A stretch of DNA of 64,000 bases from Perlucidibaca piscinae DSM 21586 (GCF_000420045.1 NZ_ATUE01000009.1:47336-111335); one strand, 5' to 3'; positions 17,052 to 26,183 are shown, numbered from the stretch's first letter. The notes: generated by a model from the letters alone, not told the origin. Translations and numbers: made by a program.

Positions 17052-19258
17052 GTGACCTCCGTGGCGCTGTTGTCGGCAGGAGCTGGCAGTGACTCGATGA
17101 TGCACTGGCGGCCGTCAGGAAGCTGCAACCGGATACGGGCTCCGACCCAGCCCTGTGGCAGCCACAGCAGTCCGTCATTGCCGCTGGGCAGCTCGCTGGC
17201 CTCGCGGTCGCGGCTGACATGACTGCCGGCGGGCAGCGCACCGCCATCCGGCAGCCGGACGTGCCAGCGTTGCGACCAGTCACTGACCGGCAGGGCGAAG
17301 CTGACCAGGCCGGCTCCGCGTGGCGGGCGCACCTGTTGTTCACTGTGGCTGATCTGGTGGCTGAGCGGGATGTCGGCGGCCTCCAGGCGGATCTCGCTGG
17401 GGTGATAAGGCCGTACACGACTGACCAGGAGACGCCCGTTGGCCTGGGTTTCTCCCATGGCCTGGTTGTCCTGGTAAACGCGTATGCCGGGCAGGCCGGC
17501 ATCGACAATCAGCCAGCTGTCCTGCAGGCGCCGTCCCCAGCCCAGCAGTCCGGGTGACCAGTTCACGGTGGTATCCAGGCTGGCCAGCAGGCTGCGACTC
17601 AGGTTGCTGTGCTCGCTGACCACGCTGCCGGTACCGCGCTGACCGTCATAAAGCGCGCTCAGCGTCGTGCGCTGCTGATCCCGGCTGCGCGCCAGTCCGG
17701 CTCTCAGACTCCAGTCCTCCTCGGGTCGCCATTGCCATTGCAGCTCGGCGCCCAGCGCGTGTTCGCTGTCCTGTCTCAGGCTGGCGGACAGACTCTGGCG
17801 GGTGCTGATCCAGCGGTAGGCCGTGAGGTTCTTCTGCCAGCCCTGGCTGGCGACATGGGTGGCGCCCAGGTTGAGCTGCCAGCCCGAGTGCCAGCTCTTC
17901 TGGATGGCGAGGTTGTTCAGCGTCAGGTCCTCGCCGATGCGTCGGGTTTCGTCGATGCGGGCAATCGATGTCTGCATGCCATGACCCCAGTCGCGTGCGG
18001 CATTCACGGTGATCCGCCGTGCGATGGCGCCGGCGTCGCGACCCAGGGTCAGGTGCTCTGGCGAATAAGTCTGGAAGCCGGCCTGCCAGCTGCTGCGCTG
18101 CGAGCGCCAGCTCTGGCTGAAGCCGGCCATGTGACCGCCACCGGCCTCGCGGTCCGAGGACAGTCCCAGCTGCAGATTGCTCAGGCCGAGTCGAACGCTG
18201 CTCCAGAGCCAGTCGCTCTGCAGGATCTGCGACTGCTCAAGCAGGTCGGTCTGCAGGCCGGCGGTAAGCCGGTCGCTGAGGCCCTGGCGCCAGCGCCCGC
18301 GCACAAAGCCTTCCTCGTACCGGTCATTTTCCTGGCCCAGGGCCAGTCGCTGCTTGCCGATCAGCAGGTTCCAGTCGGTCAGCCCCGGTCGCAACAGCTG
18401 CGGGCTGCTGTAGAACGGTTCGCTGATGCGGACTTCCCGACCGAGCCGGTCCCGAGTCACCACCGACAGCTCGCCGTAGCCGGAGCTGCCCAGCTCGGGG
18501 CTGAGCAGGAAGTCGCCGGCCTGCAGCGGTACCCGCTGGCGCAGCTGGTTGTCGACATAGATCTCGGCCATCGACGGCAGCAGGCTGGTGCCGGCAATGC
18601 TGGGCAATGGAAAGGTTGGCAGCTCGGGGTGCTGGCTGAAGTCGCTACCCCAGGAAAGACCGCCGCTGAGCAGACGGTTGCCTTGCAGGTCGGTGCTGAC
18701 CTGGTCGCCGATCAGCAGGGTTTCGCGGCGCCCGGTCAGATCCCGGCGCCATTGGCTGTCCAGACGTACGGTGCCTTCCGGCAGAAAAAGGTGGCGGCTG
18801 CGCGCATAGCCCCAAGGGCTGCTGACGCCAAGCTCGGCATCCGTGGCCAGGCGCGATGCGGTCTCGGTGTTGGCACTGGCGGTCAGCCCCAGATTCAGGG
18901 TGCCGGCCCAGATGGCGGGCAGCACCTGCAAGCGGCTTTCGGTATCGCGTTGCCAGTGCTGGCCGGGCAGCTCGGCGGCAATCTGAAGACGGGCGTCACA
19001 GGCATCAAGGCGGTGCGCAATGCCTGTCAGCGCCAGCCAGCTCTCGTTGTGCAGCAACCGCGTCGTCGAGTCGCTCGCCGGAGAACGGCCCGTCCAGTCC
19101 GCATAGCGGGAGGCGGGTACCCAGACCGTGCCATCGTCACCAATCAGGATGCGGCCATCGCGGCCCTGATCGTCCGGACGACTCTGAACGGACACCACCT
19201 GGATGCCCGGCGCCAGCGATTGCGTGCAGGCCGAGTCAAACCAGGCCGCGTCCGTCAT
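17033..19258 (-). CDS. Outer-membrane usher, archaic (CsuD-like) chaperone-usher family, no signal peptide
   Basis: This 741-residue usher has an N-terminal periplasmic domain (to about residue 100), a long beta-barrel region rich in alternating strands, and C-terminal domains. Typical usher features are YVDNQLRQRVPLQAGDFLL, an FYSSPQLLRPG block and RVYQDNQAMGETQANGRLLV. It would form the pilus assembly pore. The oddity is the N-terminus: it begins MTDAAWFDSACTQSLAPG with no hydrophobic signal. An in-frame TGA lies 12 bases upstream, so the frame cannot be extended. Either the real gene uses an unrecognised frame, a base is missing, or the usher is not exported. No ribosome-binding site is evident. 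Confidence 0.84.
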   Translation of the reverse strand: MTDAAWFDSACTQSLAPGIQVVSVQSRPDDQGRDGRILIGDDGTVWVPASRYADWTGRSPASDSTTRLLHNESWLALTGIAHRLDACDARLQIAAELPGQHWQRDTESRLQVLPAIWAGTLNLGLTASANTETASRLATDAELGVSSPWGYARSRHLFLPEGTVRLDSQWRRDLTGRRETLLIGDQVSTDLQGNRLLSGGLSWGSDFSQHPELPTFPLPSIAGTSLLPSMAEIYVDNQLRQRVPLQAGDFLLSPELGSSGYGELSVVTRDRLGREVRISEPFYSSPQLLRPGLTDWNLLIGKQRLALGQENDRYEEGFVRGRWRQGLSDRLTAGLQTDLLEQSQILQSDWLWSSVRLGLSNLQLGLSSDREAGGGHMAGFSQSWRSQRSSWQAGFQTYSPEHLTLGRDAGAIARRITVNAARDWGHGMQTSIARIDETRRIGEDLTLNNLAIQKSWHSGWQLNLGATHVASQGWQKNLTAYRWISTRQSLSASLRQDSEHALGAELQWQWRPEEDWSLRAGLARSRDQQRTTLSALYDGQRGTGSVVSEHSNLSRSLLASLDTTVNWSPGLLGWGRRLQDSWLIVDAGLPGIRVYQDNQAMGETQANGRLLVSRVRPYHPSEIRLEAADIPLSHQISHSEQQVRPPRGAGLVSFALPVSDWSQRWHVRLPDGGALPAGSHVSRDREASELPSGNDGLLWLPQGWVGARIRLQLPDGRQCIIESLPAPADNSATEVTCQFAP

Positions 19259-19272
19259 GAGTCGTGATCACG

Positions 19273-19986
19273 TCACTGCTCGGCATGCAGGGCATGGGGC
19301 GGGGTCACGGCATCACTGGTCATCGCCACCTGGCCATTGACTGCCAGTCCGGCCGGCACCGTGAGCACGCGTGTGGCACCCGGCAGCACATAGAGCTGGG
19401 TGTCGATCCGTTGCGTGTCGGCACTCGGGCTGGACAGCGTGACCTGCTGGATGCGTGCGTGGCGCTCACCCTGGTTCTCGATCACCAGTCTGGCCGTGTC
19501 GGCAGTCTCGCCCGGCTGCCAGCGCCAGCGCAGCCGCGAGTCGGCAAGCGGGCTGGCCGGCATGAACAGTGGCAGCGACAGGCGCATGGCCAGACGCAGA
19601 CGCGTGTCGGTGGCGGCAGCCGGATCCGCCGGGGCTGGAAGTTCGCTGAGCAGCACGCGCCAGCTGCGCTCGCTGCTGGCGCGGCTCGGGGTCTGGCGCC
19701 AGCCGATGCGCACGATCTGACGACTGCCCGGTGCCAGCTTGAAGATGGCCGGCGTGATGATCAGGTCGTTGTCGTCCTGCAGGAGGTCGGCATTGTTGAC
19801 CTGCAGCCAGCGCTTGACGTCGGCCTGAACGGAGACGCTCTCCGTGTCCTGGTTGGTCACCGTGAGCAGGGTTGTCGGCTTCTGTTCGGTGAAGGTCAGG
19901 CGGGTGGGGGAAATGTTGAGAGTGGCCCCCAGGACGGCTGGTGACAGGGTGGCGAGGGCGAGCAGCATCAGTGAACGGATTTTCAT
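19273..19986 (-). CDS. Periplasmic pilus chaperone, PapD-like (CsuC type)
   Basis: This 237-residue protein has a signal peptide (about 1-20, ending VLGA) followed by an immunoglobulin-like chaperone domain. LNISPTRLTFTEQ opens the first strand, and KLAPGSRQIVRIGWR resembles the subunit-binding G1-strand region. The family donates a strand to unfolded pilin subunits and delivers them to the usher. AAGGAG lies seven bases before the ATG. The stop is 14 bases before the usher start. Confidence 0.92.
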   Translation of the reverse strand: MKIRSLMLLALATLSPAVLGATLNISPTRLTFTEQKPTTLLTVTNQDTESVSVQADVKRWLQVNNADLLQDDNDLIITPAIFKLAPGSRQIVRIGWRQTPSRASSERSWRVLLSELPAPADPAAATDTRLRLAMRLSLPLFMPASPLADSRLRWRWQPGETADTARLVIENQGERHARIQQVTLSSPSADTQRIDTQLYVLPGATRVLTVPAGLAVNGQVAMTSDAVTPPHALHAEQ

Positions 19987-19996
19987 GGCTGGCTCC

Positions 19997-20488
19997 TTAC
20001 CATTCCACTGTCATGGTCAGGGTGTCGCTGTAGCTGCCGGCAGGCACATCCTGGCCAGCGGGGATGCTGCCGTAGATGATGTGCGGGACGGCGGTCAGCC
20101 CTAGCCCGACTCCGGCCACGCCCGGTGCCGAAGAGGGCCAGGGGGTGATGTTGACGTCGCTGTAGACTTCGTAATCAAGGTAGTTGGTGCCGGCGTCCTT
20201 CATGCGTCGTCCGGTGTGGAGGCCGTCATTGATGGTCAGCTCGTAATCCGTGAGCAGCGTGCAGGTGACATTGGCGGTGGTTTGCGCGAGGTCCGGAAGC
20301 CCGCTGGCCGGGTCATAGGCGCCAAAAGCCAGGTCGGCAATGGCAGCAATGCTGCAGGACGAGACCACGTTGGCAGTGACCTGGAACGGCTCGGTATCGA
20401 CGGCTGCCAGGCTCTGGCTGGCGCCTACCGCAAGCGGCAGCGCCAGCAGGGCGCGTGCGACAGGGTGACGACAGGTGAAGATGGCCAT
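19997..20488 (-). CDS. Spore coat U domain (Csu-type) major pilin candidate
   Basis: This 163-residue secreted protein has a signal peptide (about 1-29, ending SLAA), then an SCPU domain with FQVTANVVSSCSI, VTCTLL and a C-terminal SYSDTLTMTVEW. As the first gene of the cluster it takes the CsuA/B position, so it is probably the main shaft subunit. AGGAG lies nine bases before the ATG. A second ATG three bases earlier is out of frame. The order pilin, chaperone, usher, pilin is a compact archaic pilus operon. Confidence 0.88.
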   Translation of the reverse strand: MAIFTCRHPVARALLALPLAVGASQSLAAVDTEPFQVTANVVSSCSIAAIADLAFGAYDPASGLPDLAQTTANVTCTLLTDYELTINDGLHTGRRMKDAGTNYLDYEVYSDVNITPWPSSAPGVAGVGLGLTAVPHIIYGSIPAGQDVPAGSYSDTLTMTVEW

Positions 20489-20619
20489 TTCATGCGCTCC
20501 TGTGACAGGGACTGTACAATGTCAGTATGTCACTCGGTGCTGCAGCGAAATAGCCGACTTCTGTTCCACTTGCGTGCGTTTGTCGTGTGTCTGCCGCCGT
20601 CTGGCTGGTTTGACGTCAC

Positions 20620-20648
20620 TTGCGCTGACGTCGAAATTTGCCTAGAAT
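20620..20648 (+). promoter_or_regulatory. Predicted promoter of rplU-rpmA
   Basis: TTGCGC (20620-20625), a 17-base spacer and TAGAAT (20643-20648) give a good sigma-70 pair. It is followed by a C-rich discriminator, as expected for a ribosomal protein operon. The 275-base gap before rplU also holds the leader of the divergent pilus cluster. There, ATGTCA occurs twice in direct repeat at 20519-20532. Confidence 0.65.
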
Positions 20649-20763
20649 CCCGCCCCTCGAATTTCTCGGAAGCGGGTGCGCACCACGGCGCACGAACGCG
20701 AGCCTGCCGGATCACCGGTATTGAGGCCCGGACCCGTCCCGATAGATGCTTTAGGAGCAGGGT

Positions 20764-21075
20764 ATGTACGCGGTAATCAAGAGCGGTGGCAAGCAGCACC
20801 GTGTGGTCGAAGGCGAGCGCCTCAAGGTCGAACTGCTGGCTGTCGAGCCGGGCCAGACCATCACCTTTGAAGACGTCCTGATGGTCGTCAACGGTGACAA
20901 CATCCAGATCGGCACCCCGGTTGTCGCCGGCGCCAAGGTCACTGCCGAAGTGCTGGACCACGGCCGTCACGACAAGGTCCGCATCGTCAAGTTCCGTCGC
21001 CGCAAGCACTACCGCAAGCAGGCGGGTCACCGTCAGTACTACACCGAACTGAAGATCACGGGCATCAGCGCCTGA
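20764..21075 (+). CDS. rplU: 50S ribosomal protein L21
   Basis: This 103-residue protein starts MYAVIKSGGKQHRV and contains KFRRRKHYRKQAGHRQ, both signatures of bL21. It binds 23S rRNA in the large subunit. AGGAG lies before the ATG. It is co-transcribed with rpmA 35 bases downstream. Confidence 0.98.
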   Translation: MYAVIKSGGKQHRVVEGERLKVELLAVEPGQTITFEDVLMVVNGDNIQIGTPVVAGAKVTAEVLDHGRHDKVRIVKFRRRKHYRKQAGHRQYYTELKITGISA

Positions 21076-21110
21076 TTGGCGTGATCGCTCTTAGCGAGAG
21101 GTAATTCGAC

Positions 21111-21371
21111 ATGGCACACAAAAAAGCAGGCGGTTCCACCCGCAACGGTCGCGACTCAGAAGCCAAACGCCTTGGCGTCAAGGTCTACGGCGGCCAGCAG
21201 ATCCAGGCCGGCGGCATCATCATCCGTCAGCGCGGCACCCAGTTCTGGGCTGGCGAGAACGTCGGCATGGGCCGTGACCACACCCTGTTCGCCACGGCGA
21301 ACGGCGTGGTCAAGTTCGTGACCAAGGGCGAGTTCAACCGCAAGTACGTCGTCGTCGAAACGGCGGCCTGA
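21111..21371 (+). CDS. rpmA: 50S ribosomal protein L27
   Basis: This 86-residue protein begins MAHKKAGGSTRNGRDS, the conserved bL27 N-terminus that reaches towards the peptidyl-transferase centre. There is no cleaved N-terminal extension of the Firmicutes type. It contains GTQFWAGENVGMGRDHTLFA. A strong terminator follows. Confidence 0.98.
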   Translation: MAHKKAGGSTRNGRDSEAKRLGVKVYGGQQIQAGGIIIRQRGTQFWAGENVGMGRDHTLFATANGVVKFVTKGEFNRKYVVVETAA

Positions 21372-21386
21372 GCGGTCAGCGCCCGA

Positions 21387-21410
21387 AAAGCCCCGCCTGT
21401 GCGGGGCTTT
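21387..21410 (+). terminator. Rho-independent terminator after rpmA
   Basis: A 10-bp stem AAAGCCCCGC/GCGGGGCTTT with a CTGT loop runs into further T residues. It separates rplU-rpmA from obgE, which starts 23 bases later, so read-through must supply some obgE mRNA. Confidence 0.9.
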
Positions 21411-21432
21411 TTCATTTGCGGAGTGAAGTCAG

Positions 21433-22665
21433 ATGCGGTTTGTCGATGAGGCGGTAATCAAGGTGGTGGCGGGCGATGGCGGCAATGGCTGCATGAGCTT
21501 CCGTCGCGAGAAGTTCATCCCCTTCGGCGGCCCCGACGGCGGCGATGGCGGCCATGGCGGCTCGGTCTGGGCCGAGGCCGACATCGGCGTCAACACCCTG
21601 GTGGACTACCGCTATACCCGCCAGTTCCGCGCTCAGCGCGGCGGTAATGGTCGTGGCGCCAACTGCACCGGCAAGTCCGGCGACGACGTCACGCTCAAGG
21701 TGCCGGTCGGGACCACGCTGCTCGATGACAGCACCGGCGAGGTGCTCGGCGACCTGACTCAGGACGGCCAGCGCATCCTGCTGGCGCGCGGTGGTCGCGG
21801 CGGCCTCGGCAACATCAACTTCAAGAGTTCGACCAACCGCTCGCCGCGCAAGACCACCGATGGCACCACCGGCGAGCATCGCGAACTGCGTCTCGAACTC
21901 AAGGTGCTGGCCGATGTCGGTCTGCTCGGCATGCCCAATGCCGGCAAATCCACGTTCATTCGTGCGGTGTCGGCTGCCAAGCCCAAGGTTGCCGACTACC
22001 CGTTTACCACGCTGGTGCCCAATCTCGGCGTGGTCGATGTCGATCGCACGCGCTCCTTCGTGATGGCCGACATTCCCGGGCTCATCGAGGGGGCGGCAGA
22101 GGGTGCCGGTCTCGGCATCCGCTTCCTCAAGCACCTGGCGCGTACCCGCTTCCTGCTGCATCTGGTCGACATCTCGCCCTATGACGGCAGCGACCCGGTG
22201 CATGCGGTGCAGGCCATTGCCGGCGAGCTGGAAAAGTTCTCACCGACGCTGGCTACGCTGCCGCGCTGGCTGATCCTCAACAAGACCGACCTTCTCGAGT
22301 CGCCCGAGGCGGTGGACGAGCGCTGCACCGACATCGTCGCCCGCCTGGGCTGGACCGGTCCGGTATTCCGTACCTCCGGCCTTACCCGGGATGGTGCCAT
22401 GACCGTGTGCTATCGCCTGATGGAGGCCATCGAGGCGCAGCGCGAGGCCGAGGCGCTGGATCCGGCGCTGGCCGAGGCAGAGCAGGCCAAGCGTGCCCAG
22501 CTGGTGCAGGAAGGTCGCGACAAGATCCGCGAGCTGGATGTCCGTCGCGCTGCCGAGCGCCGCGCCCTGCGCCTTGGCATCGATCCGTCACAGCTCAACG
22601 ATGACGACGACGATGACTGGAGCGAGGACGACGAGGACGCGCCAGAGATCATCTACCGGCCATGA
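21433..22665 (+). CDS. obgE: GTPase Obg/CgtA
   Basis: This 410-residue GTPase acts in ribosome assembly and the stringent response. The glycine-rich Obg fold (about 1-158) contains GGDGGNGCMSFRREKF-type repeats. The G domain has G1 GMPNAGKST, G3 DIPGLIEGA, G4 NKTD. The C-terminal tail is strongly acidic with runs of Asp (about 385-402), as in gammaproteobacterial CgtA. It follows rplU-rpmA as is usual and precedes proB. Confidence 0.98.
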   Translation: MRFVDEAVIKVVAGDGGNGCMSFRREKFIPFGGPDGGDGGHGGSVWAEADIGVNTLVDYRYTRQFRAQRGGNGRGANCTGKSGDDVTLKVPVGTTLLDDSTGEVLGDLTQDGQRILLARGGRGGLGNINFKSSTNRSPRKTTDGTTGEHRELRLELKVLADVGLLGMPNAGKSTFIRAVSAAKPKVADYPFTTLVPNLGVVDVDRTRSFVMADIPGLIEGAAEGAGLGIRFLKHLARTRFLLHLVDISPYDGSDPVHAVQAIAGELEKFSPTLATLPRWLILNKTDLLESPEAVDERCTDIVARLGWTGPVFRTSGLTRDGAMTVCYRLMEAIEAQREAEALDPALAEAEQAKRAQLVQEGRDKIRELDVRRAAERRALRLGIDPSQLNDDDDDDWSEDDEDAPEIIYRP

Positions 22666-22751
22666 GGCCGGCTGTCCCCGCTGTCAGTGCTTGAGCTGGC
22701 GGCGGGGAGTGCGCACAATCCCCGCAATTCTTTCGCAGGTGTCCGATCAGC

Positions 22752-23876
22752 ATGTCTTCGCATCGTCTCCGTCTTTCGCAGGCCCGGCGCTGGGTGGTCA
22801 AGATCGGCTCCGCCCTGCTCACCGACGATGGTCAGGGTCTGGACCAGCAGGCCATGGCCGGCTGGGTGGCGCAGATGGTCGCGCTCAAGGCGCGCGGCAT
22901 CGAACTCATCCTGGTGTCTTCCGGGGCGGTTGCGGAAGGCATGGTGCGCATGGGGCTGCGTCAGCGTCCCGAGGACGTTCCGGCCCTGCAGGCCTGCGCC
23001 GCCATCGGCCAGATGGGCCTGGTCCAGGCCTACGAGTCGCATTTTCGCGAGCATGGCGTGCGTACCGCACAGGTCCTGCTCACGCACGACGACCTCGCTG
23101 ACCGGCAGCGCTACCTCAACGCGCGCAGCACCTTGCGCACGCTGATGGACTGGGGCGTGATCGCCGTCATCAACGAGAACGACACGGTTGCCACGGACGA
23201 GATCCGCTTTGGTGACAACGACACCCTCGGCGCCCTAGTCGCCAACCTGGTTGAAGCCGAGGCGCTGATCATTCTCACCGACCAGGACGGCATGTTCGAT
23301 CGTGATCCGCGCAACGACCCCGATGCCGTGCTGCTGCCTGAAGTGCAGGCCATGGACGAGCGTCTGCTGGCGATGGCCGGTGGTGGCGGCAAGCTCGGGC
23401 GTGGCGGCATGATCACCAAGGTGCGCGCCGCCAGGCTGGCTTCGCGCTCCGGCTGCGCCACCGTGATTGCCAGCGGACGCGGCGAGCGCATTCTCGAGCG
23501 TCTGCAGCAGGGCGAGGTGCTGGGCACCTTGCTGCTGCCTGAGCAGGACCGCCTGGTGGCGCGCAAGCAGTGGCTGGCAGGCCACCTGCAGCATGCCGGG
23601 CGTCTGGTGCTGGATGCGGGAGCCGTGCGCGCGCTGCGCGAGGGCGGCCGCAGCCTGCTGCCGGTGGGCGTGCGTCAGGTCGAGGGCAGCTTCCAGCGTG
23701 GCGAGGTGGTGGCCTGCGTCGACGAGCAGGGCCAGCAGGTCGCTGTCGGCCTGGTCAACTACGGTGCCGACGAGGCGGCGCGCATTGCCCGTCTGCCCTC
23801 CGAGCGCATCGAGTCGGTGCTGGGCTATGTCGATGCGCCCGAGCTGATTCATCGCGACAACATGGTGCTGGTCTGA
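22752..23876 (+). CDS. proB: Glutamate 5-kinase
   Basis: This 374-residue enzyme phosphorylates glutamate in the first step of proline synthesis. The amino-acid kinase domain (about 1-260) shows VVKIGSALL, SSGAVAEG, and INENDTVATDEIRFGDND. A PUA domain occupies about 280-374. AGGTG precedes the ATG. proA is not adjacent. The obgE-proB order matches Pseudomonas. Confidence 0.97.
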   Translation: MSSHRLRLSQARRWVVKIGSALLTDDGQGLDQQAMAGWVAQMVALKARGIELILVSSGAVAEGMVRMGLRQRPEDVPALQACAAIGQMGLVQAYESHFREHGVRTAQVLLTHDDLADRQRYLNARSTLRTLMDWGVIAVINENDTVATDEIRFGDNDTLGALVANLVEAEALIILTDQDGMFDRDPRNDPDAVLLPEVQAMDERLLAMAGGGGKLGRGGMITKVRAARLASRSGCATVIASGRGERILERLQQGEVLGTLLLPEQDRLVARKQWLAGHLQHAGRLVLDAGAVRALREGGRSLLPVGVRQVEGSFQRGEVVACVDEQGQQVAVGLVNYGADEAARIARLPSERIESVLGYVDAPELIHRDNMVLV

Positions 23877-23881
23877 CGCCC

Positions 23882-24763
23882 GTGCCATTGCCGGCCCCCC
23901 GGGTTTTGTTGGCCTTGCTGGCCGTCTACCTGATCTGGGGCTCCACCTACCTCGCCATGCGCTGGACCATCGAAGGACTGCCGGCCCTGTTCAGTGCCGG
24001 CTTCCGCTATCTGGTGGCGGGCTCTCTTCTCTTTCTGCTGCTGCGCTGGCGTCACCATGACCTGCCGACCCGTCGGCAGTGGTGTCATGCCGGTCTGGTT
24101 GGCGTGCTCCTGCTGCTGGGTGGCAACGGCGCCGTCGCCGTGGCCATGTCGCTGGGCGTGAATTCGGCGCTGTCTGCCACCGTGGTCGCCATCACGCCGC
24201 TCTGTGCCACGGTGTTTGCCGGGTTCTGGGGCTATCGTGCCGGTCGGCTGGAGTGGCTGGGCCTGCTTCTGGGGCTGGCCGGGGTCTGGCTGCTGGCGCA
24301 GGGGCAGGGACTGTCGGGGTCGCCGGCTGGGCTGGCACTGCTGATCTTCGCGGCATTGAGCTGGTCGTTCGGCTCGATGTGGGGCAAGCGTCTCGACCAG
24401 CCCGGCGTGTGGATGGCCTGCGCCGTGCAGATGCTGGTGGGCGGGCTGGCACTGTTGCTGACCAGCCTGCTGGCGGGTGAGCACTGGCGTTTGCCGGACA
24501 GCGTCGCCAGTGTCTGGGCACTGGCCTATCTGATCTTCATCGGTGCCCTGGTCGGTTTCTCGTCCTACGTGTATCTGCTGGCCACGGTGCGTCCGGCGCT
24601 GGCCACCAGCTATGCCTATGTCAATCCGCTGGTCGCGGTGCTGCTGGGTGTCTGGCTGGGAGGCGAGCAGGTTGACCGCCATGAGCTGGCCGGTCTGGTC
24701 GTCATTGTTGCTGGTGTCGTGCTGGTGTGCTGGCCGCGCAAGGATCCAACGAAAGTTGGTTGA
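23882..24763 (+). CDS. EamA/RhaT family drug-metabolite transporter
   Basis: This 293-residue protein has about ten membrane helices in two EamA repeats. The N-terminal signature LIWGSTYLAMRW is typical of the YedA-like exporters. The C-terminal repeat has YAYVNPLVAVLLG. The substrate cannot be read from the sequence. The likely start is the GTG at 23882, six bases after the proB stop; the frame is open upstream into proB but those residues are not family-like. Confidence 0.85.
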   Translation: MPLPAPRVLLALLAVYLIWGSTYLAMRWTIEGLPALFSAGFRYLVAGSLLFLLLRWRHHDLPTRRQWCHAGLVGVLLLLGGNGAVAVAMSLGVNSALSATVVAITPLCATVFAGFWGYRAGRLEWLGLLLGLAGVWLLAQGQGLSGSPAGLALLIFAALSWSFGSMWGKRLDQPGVWMACAVQMLVGGLALLLTSLLAGEHWRLPDSVASVWALAYLIFIGALVGFSSYVYLLATVRPALATSYAYVNPLVAVLLGVWLGGEQVDRHELAGLVVIVAGVVLVCWPRKDPTKVG

Positions 24764-24821
24764 CTGACTGGTCACGTCTCGGGTATCACGGGTCACGTCC
24801 GATGCCCGTGCGAGAACCCAC

Positions 24822-26147
24822 ATGGCCCATTCCCTGCCGCTGATGCGTGCTCTTCCTGATGCCGGCGGCCTGCCCGGCATAGGCCATCTGCCTGCCATGC
24901 TCAGTGATCCGCTGACCACCCTGAACCGGCTGGAGTCCCGGCTTGGCCCGGTGTTTCGCACCCGCCTGCTGCGTGATGCCGTGGTTCTGCTCGGGCCTGA
25001 CGCCAACGCGCGCGTGCTGCAGAACCGCGATGGCGAGTTTTCCAGTGCCGGTGGCTGGGGCTGGTTCATCGACCCGGTGTTTCCCGGCGCGGTCATGTCC
25101 ATGGATGATCCTGCCCACCGCTTCCAGCGTCGCATCATGCAGGCCGCTTTCAAGAAGCAGGCGCTGGTGCGCTATCTCGACCACATGGGGCCGGAGATCG
25201 GACGCGTGCTCGGGCGCTGGCAGACCGGGGATGCCGTGCCGGTGTTTCCCGCCATCAAGCAGCTGACGCTGGATCTGGCCACGCGCGTGTTCATGGGGGT
25301 CGAGCCCGGGCCGGAGTCGGCGCACGTCGATCATGCCTTCATTGATGCCGTCGAAGCGCCGATTGCCCTGATCCGTTCGCCGATACCGCCGTTCAAGATG
25401 TGGCGTGGCGTGAAGGGGCGGGAGTATCTGGTCCGGCATTTCCGCGAGCTGATGCCGCGCAAGCGCGACAGCGATGCCCCGGACTTCTTCAGCCAGTTCT
25501 GCCAGGCGCGCGACGAGCAGGGGCGGCGCTTCAGCGATCAGGAGATCATCGACCACATGATCTTCCTGATGATGGCCGCGCATGACACCACGACCTCGAC
25601 ACTGACCACGCTGTTTCATGCCCTCGGCCGGCATCCGCAGTGGCAGGAGCGCCTGCGCGAGCGCAGCCTGGCCATGCCGGACGACACGCTCGCGTTCGAT
25701 GACCTGGAGTCGCTGCAGGAAATCGACTGGTGCATGAAAGAGGCCTTGCGCCTGTATCCGCCTCTGACCTCGATTCCCCGCCGCACCACGCGTGAGGTCG
25801 AGTTTGCCGGTCATCGTCTTCCGGCCGACACCCTGGTCGGCGTGTTTCCCTTGCACACGCATTACATGCCAGCCTGGTGGAGCGAGCCTTACCGCTTTGA
25901 TCCGGAGCGCTTTGCGCCGGCCCGGGCAGAGCATCGCGGCCATGCCTTCCAGTGGATCCCGTTCGGGGGCGGGGCGCACCGCTGCATCGGTCAGCATTTT
26001 GCCGAGCTGCAGGTCAAGGCCATCCTGCATCAGGTGTTGCGCCGTTTCCGCTGGCAGGTACCAGCGAGCTATCGTCTGCCCTGGCAGGCCATGCCGATCT
26101 CCAAGCCGCGCGATGGGCTGCCGCTTCGGCTTCAGCGTTTGCGCTGA
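24822..26147 (+). CDS. Cytochrome P450
   Basis: This 441-residue soluble P450 has the I-helix oxygen-activating motif AAHDTTTS (about 254-261), the K-helix ExxR as EALR, and the heme-thiolate loop FGGGAHRCIGQHF (Cys about 389). It lacks an N-terminal membrane anchor, as is usual in bacteria. No ferredoxin or ferredoxin reductase gene is next to it, so its redox partners must be encoded elsewhere. Neighbours (EamA transporter, anr) give no clear substrate. Function beyond monooxygenase is unknown. Confidence 0.93.
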   Translation: MAHSLPLMRALPDAGGLPGIGHLPAMLSDPLTTLNRLESRLGPVFRTRLLRDAVVLLGPDANARVLQNRDGEFSSAGGWGWFIDPVFPGAVMSMDDPAHRFQRRIMQAAFKKQALVRYLDHMGPEIGRVLGRWQTGDAVPVFPAIKQLTLDLATRVFMGVEPGPESAHVDHAFIDAVEAPIALIRSPIPPFKMWRGVKGREYLVRHFRELMPRKRDSDAPDFFSQFCQARDEQGRRFSDQEIIDHMIFLMMAAHDTTTSTLTTLFHALGRHPQWQERLRERSLAMPDDTLAFDDLESLQEIDWCMKEALRLYPPLTSIPRRTTREVEFAGHRLPADTLVGVFPLHTHYMPAWWSEPYRFDPERFAPARAEHRGHAFQWIPFGGGAHRCIGQHFAELQVKAILHQVLRRFRWQVPASYRLPWQAMPISKPRDGLPLRLQRLR

Positions 26148-26169
26148 CACGGCGGTCTCGCCAGCCAAT

Positions 26170-26183
26170 TTGATCCGGATCAA
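26170..26183 (+). promoter_or_regulatory. Anr/FNR box
   Basis: TTGATCCGGATCAA is a perfect match to the FNR/Anr consensus TTGAT-N4-ATCAA. A -10-like TGTCAT at 26206-26211 places the box centre near -41.5, the class II activating position. It lies 63 bases before the small membrane-protein gene at 26247. The regulator that would bind it is encoded just downstream on the other strand. Confidence 0.85.

Noticed and set aside
17609..19267. 552-codon plus-strand frame across the usher
   Set aside because: The usher on the minus strand has family motifs; the plus-strand product has none.
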